From Bradyrhizobium zhanjiangense (GTDB lineage: Bacteria > Pseudomonadota > Alphaproteobacteria > Rhizobiales > Xanthobacteraceae), in the NCBI RefSeq assembly GCF_004114935.1, contig NZ_CP022221.1, forward strand, positions 2,811,001-2,875,000: DNA of 64,000 nt, in the 5' to 3' direction. Positions within the stretch are counted from its first letter, which is position 1. Each line of letters begins with the position of its first letter. The translations under genes and the position numbers were made by a program. Below the pieces are notes generated by a model. That model had not been told where the DNA came from and searched no databases. It was given only the letters and a program-made list of their open reading frames with translations. This document shows, piece after piece, positions 19,227 through 27,731 of the stretch.

Positions 19227-21251
19227 ATGTTGTGCCTGGGGCTGAGTGGCGGTCTGGACAGAATCTATGAAAGCTCTCCGGAGCTGCCGAATACATTTCT
19301 TCACGATGGCGCTGCGGTTCTTGTGCAGGATGGCCGCGTAATTGCTGCTGTCGAAGAGGAGCGCCTCAACCGCGTCAAGCACTCCAACAAGTTCCCGAGC
19401 AATTCGATCAGATACTGCCTTTCTACCGCAGGAGTCTCGCTCGGCGAGATCGACCATATCGCGTTCTACGCGACTGAAGCCTACTGCAAAACCATGCTCG
19501 AGCGTCTTTCTGTTTCTCAGCCCGTTCCGTTGGACCCCAAACTGTTGCTGCGGCTGCTGCTGGCTCGGGAGGTCGGGGCCGAGATCGATCCGTCCCGGCT
19601 TTCCTTCGTGAACCACCACGAAGCGCATGCCGTGAGCGCGTTTGCCATGTCCGGGTTCGAGCAAAGTCTCGTTTTTGCGATCGACGGCGGAGGCGATTTT
19701 CTCTCGGGCCTATTGGCGGTGGGGTCTGGTACCGAAATTGCGCGACTTGTTAGCTTCCCGGAACATAACTCCCTGGGGCTGTTCTATCTCGAGACGATCC
19801 GATATCTCGGCTACGGGTTGTTCGACGAGTACAAAGTGATGGGGCTTGCACCGTATGGTGATCCCGCTCGCTATCGCTCGCTCTTCGCGCAGTTCTACGA
19901 ATTGTTGGACAACGGTGGCTATCGCGTTCACCTGGATCGAATCGGTCCGGCCCTGGTCGGCAACATCCAGGTTCGGCGAAAAGGAATGCCATTCACCCAA
20001 CAACATCGAGATGTCAGCGCTTCGATGCAGGAAGCGCTGGAGCGGATCGTGTTCCACATCCTGCGGCACTATCGCGAAGCGACGGGCATGACACGCTTGT
20101 GCCTGGCTGGGGGGGTAGCCCATAATTGCACGCTGAACGGTAAGCTGCTTTATTCCGGGCTATTTGACGACATCTTTGTTCAACCCGCGGCGCACGACGC
20201 CGGTTGCGCACTCGGCGCTGCGTTGATGGTATCAAGCGAGCTGGGGAGGCCAGCGCCGCGCGAGCGACTGCCGGACGTTTATTGGGGACCCGATCTCGGG
20301 AGCGAGCAAGCCGTAGAGCATGAGCTCAACGCATGGTCAGGCCACCTCGACATTCAACGAAGTGATGACATAGCATCCAGTGCGGCAGACTGGATGGCAA
20401 ATGGCGCTGTAATCGGCTGGGTTCAGGGCCGGTCTGAGTTCGGCCCACGTGCGCTTGGTAACCGCAGCATTCTTGCGGACCCGCGGCCTGCGGAAAACAA
20501 GGACCGCATCAACGCGATGGTCAAGAAGCGCGAGGGCTATCGCCCCTTTGCGCCATCTGTACTGGAGGAGGATGCGAGCGAGTTCTTTGAGCTGCCGGAC
20601 GGCACGCGGCAGCTCCCCTTCATGAACTTCGTGGTTCGTGTGCGTGAAGCCAAGCGTCACGTGCTCGGTGCGATCACCCACGTTGATGGGACCGCTCGGC
20701 TGCAGACAGTATCGCGAAGGACAAACCCCACCTATTGGGATGTAATTAGTGCGTTCAAGAAGCGAACGGGCATTCCGATTCTTCTAAATACCTCGTTTAA
20801 CAACAACGCCGAGCCGATCGTGCAGTCCGTGTCAGATGCGATCACCACGTTCTTGACGACTGACCTGGACGGACTTGTTGTTGGCCCCTTCCTCGTCAGG
20901 AAGCGGCCAGCATCACTGCAGGATTGGAGTGCACTGGGCGTGTCATTGCCGCCGTATGCATCCCTTCATCGTGTTCGCTCCTACACAGCGCCAGATCGCC
21001 AGGAAACGGTCTGCGAGATCCGCACGGGACATTCCGCCCACCATAGTATGCGTATCTCACATGAGCTTTTCGAGATCTTGATGCGGATCGAGGGCGAGGC
21101 GTCGCTCAGCTGTCTTTTCGACGCAACCATGCTGGACCAGGCCAAGCGTGAAGATCTCGTGAAGGAATTGCGGCTCGTGTGGGAGGTGCGGGGCGTTCGC
21201 CTGCATCCTCCGCGCGCTCCGGGGCACAATAAAGTGCAAAGCGAAACATAG
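19227..21251 (+). CDS. nolO: Nod factor carbamoyltransferase NolO
   Basis: A second NodU-family carbamoyltransferase, 674 residues. I prefer ATG 19227 (MLCLGLSGGLDRIYE) to the in-frame ATG at 19215, because GGAG lies 6 nt before it and the product then starts as NolO does. Family motifs are FLHDGAAVLVQDGRVIAAVEEERLNR split over two strands, VNHHEAHAVSAF (metal ligands), FAIDGGGD, CLAGGVAHNCTLNG, QGRSEFGPRALGNRSILADP, HVDGTARLQTVSR and GIPILLNTSFNNNAEPIV. In rhizobia NolO carbamoylates O-3 (or O-4) of the non-reducing residue. It is longer than NodU through a C-terminal extension of about 90 residues of unknown role. Confidence 0.93.
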   Translation: MLCLGLSGGLDRIYESSPELPNTFLHDGAAVLVQDGRVIAAVEEERLNRVKHSNKFPSNSIRYCLSTAGVSLGEIDHIAFYATEAYCKTMLERLSVSQPVPLDPKLLLRLLLAREVGAEIDPSRLSFVNHHEAHAVSAFAMSGFEQSLVFAIDGGGDFLSGLLAVGSGTEIARLVSFPEHNSLGLFYLETIRYLGYGLFDEYKVMGLAPYGDPARYRSLFAQFYELLDNGGYRVHLDRIGPALVGNIQVRRKGMPFTQQHRDVSASMQEALERIVFHILRHYREATGMTRLCLAGGVAHNCTLNGKLLYSGLFDDIFVQPAAHDAGCALGAALMVSSELGRPAPRERLPDVYWGPDLGSEQAVEHELNAWSGHLDIQRSDDIASSAADWMANGAVIGWVQGRSEFGPRALGNRSILADPRPAENKDRINAMVKKREGYRPFAPSVLEEDASEFFELPDGTRQLPFMNFVVRVREAKRHVLGAITHVDGTARLQTVSRRTNPTYWDVISAFKKRTGIPILLNTSFNNNAEPIVQSVSDAITTFLTTDLDGLVVGPFLVRKRPASLQDWSALGVSLPPYASLHRVRSYTAPDRQETVCEIRTGHSAHHSMRISHELFEILMRIEGEASLSCLFDATMLDQAKREDLVKELRLVWEVRGVRLHPPRAPGHNKVQSET

Positions 21252-21422
21252 CCCGAACTCATGAGCAATGGCCATGGCTATACCTGCATGTGAGGGGGCC
21301 AGGCCATCCAACGCAGAGGGTGGCATCGGGCATCCGCCTGAAATCGGGTACGTCGACGCAACACCGCTGAAGAAAATACGCAAACTGTTGAAAGAACGCG
21401 GCTCACCAGGGAAAGCGCTGCT

Positions 21423-22535
21423 ATGAAGTTCTACCGACGCAGCTCGCCGGCACCGCGATTTCAGGCCATGGCCTCGGACGAGATGATACGTGAGATGTCT
21501 GCGATGACGTCTGTTGTCCAACCAGGAGCCCGGGAAGAGGAAATGCAGATGCTTAGCGGTTCGAGGAATGACCGGTTCGTAGTTTCCCGGCGACGTACAG
21601 GGTTCGGCGATTGCCTGTGGTCATTGGCGGCAGCCTGGCGTTTTGCAAAGCAGACGGGACGGACGCTAGCCATTGATTGGCGGGGATCTTGTTATCTCGA
21701 TGAGCCATTCACGAATGCCTTTCCAGTTTTCTTCGAACCGGTTCAAGACATTGCTGGCGTGCGGGTGATTTGCGGTGACGAGATCAGCCAGTGTTCATTT
21801 CCGGGACCATTCTTCCCGGCATGGTGGAACAAGCCATCCATCGATTGCGTCTATCGCCCGGACGAGCAGATTTTCCGGGAACGCGACGAACTCGATCAAC
21901 TGTTCCAAAGTCAGAAAGATAGTGACGCTAACACGGTTGTGTGTGACGCCTGCCTGATGTGGCGCTGCGATCAGGAGGCCGAACGAGAAATCTTTCGGAG
22001 CATCAAGCCACGACCTGAAATTCAGGCTCGGATTGATGCTGTCTACCGCGAGCACTTTGAATCGTACAGCGTAATCGGCATCCATGTCCGGCATGGCAAC
22101 GGCGAGGATATTATGGGGCATGCTCCCTACTGGGCTGACCCGGAGCGCGCCTTGCGACAGGTCCGTATTGCCATTGATAAGGCCAGGGGGTTACCCCACG
22201 CAAAACCCGTGAGGGCTTTCCTGTGCACGGACAGCGCGCTCGTCCTTGAGAAGGTTTCGACTATATTCCCTGATATTTTCACGATCCCAAAACGATTCCA
22301 GGCGCCTCAGGCCGGCCCATTGCACAACGCGGCACTCGGAGCCGAGGGCGGCTTTTCCGCCCTCATCGAAATGTATCTCCTTGCGCGCTGCGACACCGTG
22401 ATCCGTTTTCCCCCGACGAGCGCCTTCACGCGTTATGCGCGTCTCGTTGCCCCACGCGTTATAGAATTCGATTTGAATGATCCGAGCCGATTGATCTTGA
22501 TTGAAGAAAAATCGAAAGATCTCGTAGCTTCATGA
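21423..22535 (+). CDS. nodZ: Nod factor alpha-1,6-fucosyltransferase NodZ
   Basis: NodZ adds L-fucose from GDP-fucose to O-6 of the reducing-end GlcNAc, a mark of Bradyrhizobium Nod factors needed on many hosts. The 370-residue length equals that of the crystallised Bradyrhizobium enzyme. Diagnostic stretches are RNDRFVVSRRRTGFGDCLWS, RTLAIDWRGSCYLDEPFTNA, YRPDEQIFRERDELDQLFQS, VIGIHVRHGNGEDIMGHAPY (the GDP-fucose-binding HxRxGNGED motif) and VIRFPPTSAFTRYARL. The start at 21423 has AGGGAAA upstream. It ends the nod cluster, separated by 171 bp from nolO. Confidence 0.97.
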   Translation: MKFYRRSSPAPRFQAMASDEMIREMSAMTSVVQPGAREEEMQMLSGSRNDRFVVSRRRTGFGDCLWSLAAAWRFAKQTGRTLAIDWRGSCYLDEPFTNAFPVFFEPVQDIAGVRVICGDEISQCSFPGPFFPAWWNKPSIDCVYRPDEQIFRERDELDQLFQSQKDSDANTVVCDACLMWRCDQEAEREIFRSIKPRPEIQARIDAVYREHFESYSVIGIHVRHGNGEDIMGHAPYWADPERALRQVRIAIDKARGLPHAKPVRAFLCTDSALVLEKVSTIFPDIFTIPKRFQAPQAGPLHNAALGAEGGFSALIEMYLLARCDTVIRFPPTSAFTRYARLVAPRVIEFDLNDPSRLILIEEKSKDLVAS

Positions 22536-22738
22536 AAGTCGTAGCTCGATTGATCGATCTGATTGCCGCTCTTTGCATACAGCAGTACTGGCAGTTCTTT
22601 TCGGGGCGGCAATTGCCTGTCCAAGGGGATGCGCTGCCGCGAACTTCCAGCGGAGAACAGAACGATGCGGCGGCCGAATGCCTTCCGCAGAAGCTCGACG
22701 TCGACAACAATGGCGTCAACGTGCTGCGGCCGCGTTAA
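22532..22738 (+). CDS. Possible small protein coupled to nodZ
   Basis: The ATG at 22532 overlaps the nodZ stop codon (ATGA), an arrangement typical of coupled translation. The 68-residue frame opens MKVVARLIDLIAALCIQQYW, a basic N-terminus with a hydrophobic segment like a signal anchor, then a polar tail. I recognise no family. The tail after residue 35 may be a frameshifted remnant, since an overlapping frame (22573-22998) stays open longer but is Arg/Ser-rich. Low confidence. Confidence 0.3.
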   Translation: MKVVARLIDLIAALCIQQYWQFFSGRQLPVQGDALPRTSSGEQNDAAAECLPQKLDVDNNGVNVLRPR

Positions 22739-23277
22739 ACAAGTGGAAGACGTCTTCGTCTTCGCCTCGGACGGACCCGCAAGTCGAAGCTAATCGGTGG
22801 TCGATCGCGGACGAGCATATCAAAAGGGGCGCCGTTCAGCCGGCGAGTTTCGTCGTGGCGGTCGGGCGCTCGCAGGTGCGGACAGGCGCTCTCGAGATCC
22901 ACTATTTTGGGGAAACATTCAGCACGCCAGATCGTGGTCCGCAATCAATCCGCCCGGCGACGTACCAGTGTTGGACACAGCAGAGCAGGGCACGATGATG
23001 TCAGCATCAGTTGCTGCCGAATCTAACGTACGAACTGGTAACGTCAGTTTTCGAGTTGACGCGGCTACTGGCCGTGGCCGCTATCCTGACCTATCGTTGC
23101 TTCGACGAGAGGCGCTGGCCTCCGCTGGCCTTTCCGCTGGGCAATCAGGAGATAACGTGCGGCTTGCAACCTGGTCTTGACGCAGGCGAGTGTGCTCGTG
23201 ACATTACGTAGCTGATGCACCATCACTGTCACAAAGCAAACGCACCGTGTATTGAAACCGCCAAGCATTCCGCGTGC
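22739..23277. other. Gap between nodZ and the fixR control region
   Basis: No gene I can support. Several overlapping frames (22573-22998, 22797-23180) lack domains and start signals. Confidence 0.4.
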
Positions 23278-23292
23278 GCGACATTAGGACGC
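23278..23292 (+). promoter_or_regulatory. RegR box upstream of fixR-nifA
   Basis: The 15-mer GCGACATTAGGACGC fits the published B. japonicum RegR consensus (GNGRCRTTNNGNCGC) at every fixed position. It is centred about 64 bp upstream of the start expected from the -24/-12 element at 23323, matching the known upstream activating site near -68 of the fixR-nifA promoter. RegS/RegR would provide redox-responsive basal expression. Confidence 0.85.
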
Positions 23293-23322
23293 AAAACGGA
23301 AGCGGATTTACCTGCATCGCGG

Positions 23323-23338
23323 TGGCCCAAATCCTGCT
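23323..23338 (+). promoter_or_regulatory. RpoN (-24/-12) promoter of fixR-nifA
   Basis: TGG at 23323 and GC at 23336-23337 are spaced as required (GG-N10-GC, TGGCCC then CTGCT). Transcription should start near 23349. That start excludes any fixR initiation codon before 23349 on this transcript and leaves a 24-nt leader with a strong ribosome binding site. NifA autoactivation at this promoter is known in B. japonicum. Confidence 0.8.
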
Positions 23339-23372
23339 ACGCGTGCGGCGCGCAACAGGAGAGGAGGCGGGC

Positions 23373-24209
23373 GTGGGTCTCGATCTGCCAAATGACGATC
23401 TGATCACAGGCTCGCTGCCCGAAACACTTTTGGGTTGCCCCTTTCACGCCGATAAAGCCCGCGTTCATGGCGGAGAACAGAAGGCGATGTTGCTCACCGG
23501 AGCATCGCGCGGAATTGGTCATGCCACTGCCAAGCTGTTCTCGGAGGCGGGCTGGCGCATCATTTCTTGCGCGCGTCAACCGTTCGACGGCGAGCGATGT
23601 CCCTGGCACGCAGGGGACGAAGATCATGTCCAGATCGACCTCAGCAATCATCGAATGCTGCCGCGCGCGATCACTGAGGTCAAGAAGCGCTTGGCCGGTG
23701 CACCTTTGCACGCGCTAGTGAACAATGCCGGTGTCTCGCCGAAAACGCCCGCTGGCGATCGGATGACGTCGTTGACGACGTCAACCGAGACCTGGATGAG
23801 GGTGTTCCATCTCAATTTGGTGGCCCCGATCGTGCTGGCGCAGGGTTTGTTTGACGAGCTAAGAGCCGCGTCAGGATCGATCGTGAACGTGACTTCGATC
23901 GCGGGATCGCGGGTGCACCCGTTTGCCGGCAGTGCCTATGCGACGTCGAAAGCTGCGCTTGCGAGCCTCACACGCGAAATGGCGCACGACTATGCGCCGC
24001 ATGGCATTCGTGTGAATGCGATCGCGCCCGGCGAAATCAGGACGGACATGTTATCGCCCGACACAGAAGCGCGTCTCGTGCCAAGTATCCCGCTGCGCAG
24101 AGTGGGAACCCCGGATGAAGTGGCCAAGGTCATCTTCTTCCTGTGCTCGGATGCGGCGAGCTATGTCACGGGGGCCGAGGTGCCGGTTAATGGTGGGCAA
24201 CATCTGTGA
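23373..24209 (+). CDS. fixR: FixR, short-chain dehydrogenase/reductase upstream of nifA
   Basis: An SDR-family oxidoreductase cotranscribed with nifA; not essential for fixation in B. japonicum and of unknown substrate. The GTG at 23373 is chosen because the run GGAGAGGAGG lies just upstream, the -12 element is at 23336, and the product is then 278 residues, the length I know for FixR. It begins GLDLPNDDLITGSLPETLLG. Rossmann motif is LLTGASRGIGHATAKL (TGxxxGIG), then LVNNAGVSPKTPAGD (NNAG), the catalytic Ser in SIVNVTSIAGS, YATSK (YxxxK), and the C-terminal YVTGAEVPVNGGQHL. It is followed by nifA after 252 bp. Confidence 0.95.
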   Translation: MGLDLPNDDLITGSLPETLLGCPFHADKARVHGGEQKAMLLTGASRGIGHATAKLFSEAGWRIISCARQPFDGERCPWHAGDEDHVQIDLSNHRMLPRAITEVKKRLAGAPLHALVNNAGVSPKTPAGDRMTSLTTSTETWMRVFHLNLVAPIVLAQGLFDELRAASGSIVNVTSIAGSRVHPFAGSAYATSKAALASLTREMAHDYAPHGIRVNAIAPGEIRTDMLSPDTEARLVPSIPLRRVGTPDEVAKVIFFLCSDAASYVTGAEVPVNGGQHL

Positions 24210-24461
24210 ATCGGCCCGCCCTGGCGACACAGCTGACTTGAGCGGCAGCAGCGGCACTCATCTTCTCCGCTGACGATGCGCAGCAATCCGCAAAAATGAA
24301 TGAAGGCACACTGTAAGTTTATCGTCGTGCCATGAAAAGGTGTCACGGTTCTATGTCATCTCGTCAACACTTGGCGTTAGATCGAGAGTGACATGCAAAA
24401 CGAAGCTCGCCAACCAGGACAAGGCACCAGGGAGGATGATCAAGACAACGGAGGCCGCCTC

Positions 24462-26216
24462 ATGCTGGATATCCCTTCCTCACGCGAAAGACCTGCCTCG
24501 CAACCTGAACCGGAGGGTAAGCTCTCGGGGGAGCCGTTGCGTGAGAGCGCGCTCACCGGCATCTTCGAAATATCGAAAATTCTTACCGCTCCTTGTCGGC
24601 TCGAAGTCACGTTGGCCAACGTTGTTGGTCTTTTGCAATCGTTTGTGCAGATGCGACACGGCATCGTCTCACTGTTCGACGAGGACGGCATGCCGGACAT
24701 TACAGTGGGCGCCGGCTGGAACGAAGGCAGCGACGAACGTTACCGGATGCGACTGCCGCGGAACGCAATCGACCAGATCATCGCGACCGACAGGCCTCTT
24801 GTCGCCGAGAACGTGGTCGCCGAGCCGGTATTCAGCGCTGCCGACCGGGAAGTGCTCGGCGCCTCCGATAATATGCCAGTGTCGTTCATCGGGGTTCCCA
24901 TTCGCATCGATCGGAAGGTCGTGGGTACGCTGACGGTCGACCGCATCCGGGACGATAGGTCGAGTCTCCCGCTCGAGTACGATGCGCGACTGCTCGCCAT
25001 GATCGCCAACCTGGTGGGACAAACAGTGAAGTTACACCGCTTGTTCGCCTGCGACCGCGAACGACTGATGGCGGAGAAGGACCGGCTACAAAAGGAAGTA
25101 TTAGAGCTCAGGCAACCCTCTCGGGAGCGCAAGAAGCTGCACGCCCATGGGATCATTGGCGATAGTCCGGCGCTGCGCGGGCTGCTCGAGAAGATTGCGG
25201 TTGTAGCCAGATCGAACAGCACAGTTCTGCTGCGTGGCGAATCCGGCACCGGAAAGGAACTCGTTGCCAAGGCCATTCACGAATCATCGTCCCGCGCCAA
25301 GCGCCCGTTCGTTAAGCTGAATTGCGCGGCGCTTCCTGAGACCGTCCTGGAATCCGAATTATTTGGTCATGAGAAAGGCGCCTTTACCGGTGCGTTCAGC
25401 TCGCGCAAGGGACGCTTCGAACTTGCTGACAAAGGAACGCTTTTTCTTGACGAGATCGGCGAGATCTCAGCTCCGTTCCAGGCGAAGTTGCTGCGCGTTT
25501 TGCAAGAGCAAGAGTTCGAGCGCGTCGGCAGCAACCAGACTATTAAGGTCGATGTTCGAGTGATAGCTGCGACCAACAGGAACCTTGAAGAGGCTGTCGC
25601 CAGGAGCGAGTTCCGGGCGGACCTTTACTATCGCATCAGCGTAGTTCCCTTACTGTTGCCACCGCTACGCGAAAGACGCAGTGATATTCCTCCGCTTGCC
25701 AGGGAGTTCCTCAGAAATTTCAATAACGAGAACGGTCGTACTCTGACGTTGGAGGCGAGTGCGATCGATGTACTGATGAACTGCGGCTTTCCGGGAAATG
25801 TCCGCGAACTCGAAAACTGCATCGAGCGGACAGCGACGCTGTGCGCCGGATCATCGATCGTGAGAAGTGACTTTGCATGCTGCCACGGCCAGTGCCTTTC
25901 CGCGATGCTGTGGAAAAGCACGCCGGACGAGAGAAAAGAGCAGCCCGCACCCATGCCGCCGGTGCCGGCAAAGGCCATCATTCCGCTAGCTGAAGCGACC
26001 CAGCCGGTCCAGTCTGTCGACGGCGAACTGGCCTCACTGGGGCCTCCCGGCACAGTTCTCGTTAGTGGCGCGAAGATGGCCGATCGCGAACGGGTCATTG
26101 CGGCCATGGAAAAATCTGGCTGGGTGCAGGCAAAAGCAGCGCGCCTGCTCGGACTAACGCCGCGCCAGATCGGCTACGCGCTGAGGAAATATGGAATCGA
26201 GATAAAGCGGTTCTGA
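24462..26216 (+). CDS. nifA: NifA, sigma-54-dependent activator of nitrogen fixation genes
   Basis: A 584-residue enhancer-binding protein. The start ATG 24462 (MLDIPSSRERPASQPEPEG) has GGAGG 8 nt upstream; the open frame back to 24393 is not part of known NifA. Domains are an N-terminal GAF domain (about 35-185), then the AAA+ domain with Walker A GESGTGKE, the sigma-54 loop ESELFGHEKGAFTGA, Walker B GTLFLDEIGEI and the arginine finger region. The interdomain linker carries the cysteines of the oxygen-sensitive rhizobial type (CIERTATLC ... FACCHGQC). The C-terminal Fis-type HTH is AARLLGLTPRQIGYALRKYG. It should activate fixA and groESL here, and nif/fix genes elsewhere. Confidence 0.97.
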   Translation: MLDIPSSRERPASQPEPEGKLSGEPLRESALTGIFEISKILTAPCRLEVTLANVVGLLQSFVQMRHGIVSLFDEDGMPDITVGAGWNEGSDERYRMRLPRNAIDQIIATDRPLVAENVVAEPVFSAADREVLGASDNMPVSFIGVPIRIDRKVVGTLTVDRIRDDRSSLPLEYDARLLAMIANLVGQTVKLHRLFACDRERLMAEKDRLQKEVLELRQPSRERKKLHAHGIIGDSPALRGLLEKIAVVARSNSTVLLRGESGTGKELVAKAIHESSSRAKRPFVKLNCAALPETVLESELFGHEKGAFTGAFSSRKGRFELADKGTLFLDEIGEISAPFQAKLLRVLQEQEFERVGSNQTIKVDVRVIAATNRNLEEAVARSEFRADLYYRISVVPLLLPPLRERRSDIPPLAREFLRNFNNENGRTLTLEASAIDVLMNCGFPGNVRELENCIERTATLCAGSSIVRSDFACCHGQCLSAMLWKSTPDERKEQPAPMPPVPAKAIIPLAEATQPVQSVDGELASLGPPGTVLVSGAKMADRERVIAAMEKSGWVQAKAARLLGLTPRQIGYALRKYGIEIKRF

Positions 26217-26508
26217 ACGACGACATCGGCCAGAACTGCTAGTGCCAAATAGCTATATGAGGACGATCTCCGATAGGCAATCTCATCGCAATCTGAAGGG
26301 AATGGGCCCCCCCTCGGCGGCAACTTGGCTCCGAGCGAAACCACCGCTCGTGGGACGGCTGTCGAAAGGCGGGCTCACGTGGTTCGGTGAGAGATGGACT
26401 TGCGTGCCATGACATATCGAGCGTCACCTGCGGGCCATCCAATCGCGAATCGTCGGTTGCTCACCTCTAACAAGCTATGATGCCTATCCATCGATCAAGC
26501 TCGGACTA
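26217..26508. other. nifA downstream region
   Basis: Nothing recognised before the palindromic repeat. No clear rho-independent hairpin follows the nifA stop. Confidence 0.35.
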
Positions 26509-26609
26509 GAGCATGATACGGAAAAGTGTGAAGCGGTGTTCCGAAAAGATCATGCTCAAACAAAGGATCTAAAGCGCGATGACGATGCATCTTAATCTCA
26601 TCGCGCTTT
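26509..26609. repeat. Bradyrhizobium-type intergenic palindromic repeat
   Basis: Two nested inverted repeats lie side by side: GAGCATGAT ... ATCATGCTC (26509-26557, with internal CGGAAAAG/CCGAAAAG) and AAAGCGCGATGA ... TCATCGCGCTTT (26571-26609). This resembles a multicopy palindromic element that I recall from intergenic regions of Bradyrhizobium and related Rhizobiales. It may form a stable RNA structure between nifA and fixA. Confidence 0.7.
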
Positions 26610-26834
26610 AGTGAGCGGCAATGCCCAATGAACGTCAACCGGTCCGCCGCCCGCTGGTGATTAGCGGCGGTAATCTGTCGCAAGCTGGCCTCACTCAGCT
26701 GGCGCGCCCCGCGGAACAGCGCTGTCGCAGCCCTGACTTATGTTGGCATTGTTCGTCGGGAAGAGCGAGCTAGAGGGACGCATCACCCGGTCTAAGCCTG
26801 AGCGATGGCAAGCCGATTCCAACGGGGCGGGTGA

Positions 26835-26850
26835 TGGTACAACACTTGCT
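26835..26850 (+). promoter_or_regulatory. RpoN (-24/-12) promoter of fixA
   Basis: TGGTAC-N5-TTGCT fits the sigma-54 consensus with GG-N10-GC spacing. The predicted start near 26861 gives a 28-nt leader to the fixA GTG. A partial NifA upstream site (TGT-N10-ACT, 26723-26738) lies about 105 bp upstream; only five of the six fixed bases match. Confidence 0.82.
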
Positions 26851-26888
26851 CTGCTCTTCGCAGCTGTCGCAACTTTTGGAGCAACACC

Positions 26889-27731
26889 GTGCACAATGTC
26901 GTCTGCATCAAACAGGTTCCGGACTCGGCGCAGATCCGCGTGCACCCCGTGACTAATACAATCATGCGTCAGGGAGTGCCGACCATCATCAACCCATATG
27001 ACCTCTTCGCGCTCGAGGCCGCGCTGGAGCTGCGCGATCGGTTCGGCGGCAAAATTACCGTGCTTACAATGGGACCGCCATCGGCGGAAGATTCTTTGCG
27101 AAAGGCGCTGACTTATGGCGCCGATCGCGCCGTCCTACTCACCGATCGCTGCTTTGCGGGCTCCGACACCCTGGCAACAACGTATGCACTTGCAACAGCC
27201 ATCCGAAAAATTGATAAGGAATATGGCCCGACAAACCTCATCTTCACGGGAAAGCAGACCATCGACGGCGATACGGCGCAAGTTGGGCCCGGCATCGCAA
27301 AGCGGCTGGGCGTACTGCAGCTAACTTACGTTGCGAAGGTCAGATCCTTAGATCTCGCCAACCATACAATTGAAGCGGAACGACGCTCCGAAGGTGGTGT
27401 CCAGGTGCTGCACACGAGGCTGCCCTGTCTCATCACCATGCTGGAGGCAACGAATCAGATTCGGCGCGGCGCGATGGCGGATGCCTTGCGTGCCGCGCGT
27501 GCCCAAATCGTGAAATGGAGCGCGCACGATGCCGGCATCGAAGACGTCTCCAAATGCGGCCTCAAGGGATCGCCGACCGTCGTCAAGCGAGTGTTCGCTC
27601 CCTCTGCGCGGGCTGAGAAGGCGGCGCTGGTTGAGGCCGCCGAGCAACCGGCGCAAGCGCTGATAGACGCGATTTTCAAGCGTCAACCGAAGCTCGAAGC
27701 TGATCTTGCAGCACTCGTCCGCGAGGCTTGA
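26889..27731 (+). CDS. fixA: FixA, electron transfer flavoprotein beta-type subunit
   Basis: FixA pairs with FixB in the FixABCX complex, which bifurcates electrons to supply low-potential reductant to nitrogenase. The 280-residue protein starts at GTG 26889 (HNVVCIKQVPDSAQIRVHPV) with GGAG 7 nt upstream. ETF-beta features are TIINPYDLFALEAALELRD, TVLTMGPPSAEDSLRKAL (nucleotide site), YGADRAVLLTD, TGKQTIDGDTAQVGPGIAKRL split across the AMP/FAD-binding loop, and LPCLITMLEATNQIRRGAM. fixB, fixC and fixX are not downstream here, matching B. japonicum, where fixA is separate from fixBCX. Confidence 0.96.
   Translation: MHNVVCIKQVPDSAQIRVHPVTNTIMRQGVPTIINPYDLFALEAALELRDRFGGKITVLTMGPPSAEDSLRKALTYGADRAVLLTDRCFAGSDTLATTYALATAIRKIDKEYGPTNLIFTGKQTIDGDTAQVGPGIAKRLGVLQLTYVAKVRSLDLANHTIEAERRSEGGVQVLHTRLPCLITMLEATNQIRRGAMADALRAARAQIVKWSAHDAGIEDVSKCGLKGSPTVVKRVFAPSARAEKAALVEAAEQPAQALIDAIFKRQPKLEADLAALVREA

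Noticed and set aside
23041..23075. tts-box-like sequence GTCAGTTTTCGAGTTGACG
   Set aside because: The second half-site (AAGCT) is missing and no effector follows; chance resemblance.
26723..26738. NifA upstream site for fixA
   Set aside because: TGT-N10-ACT misses one of six fixed bases; mentioned as a near-match only, not annotated as a site.
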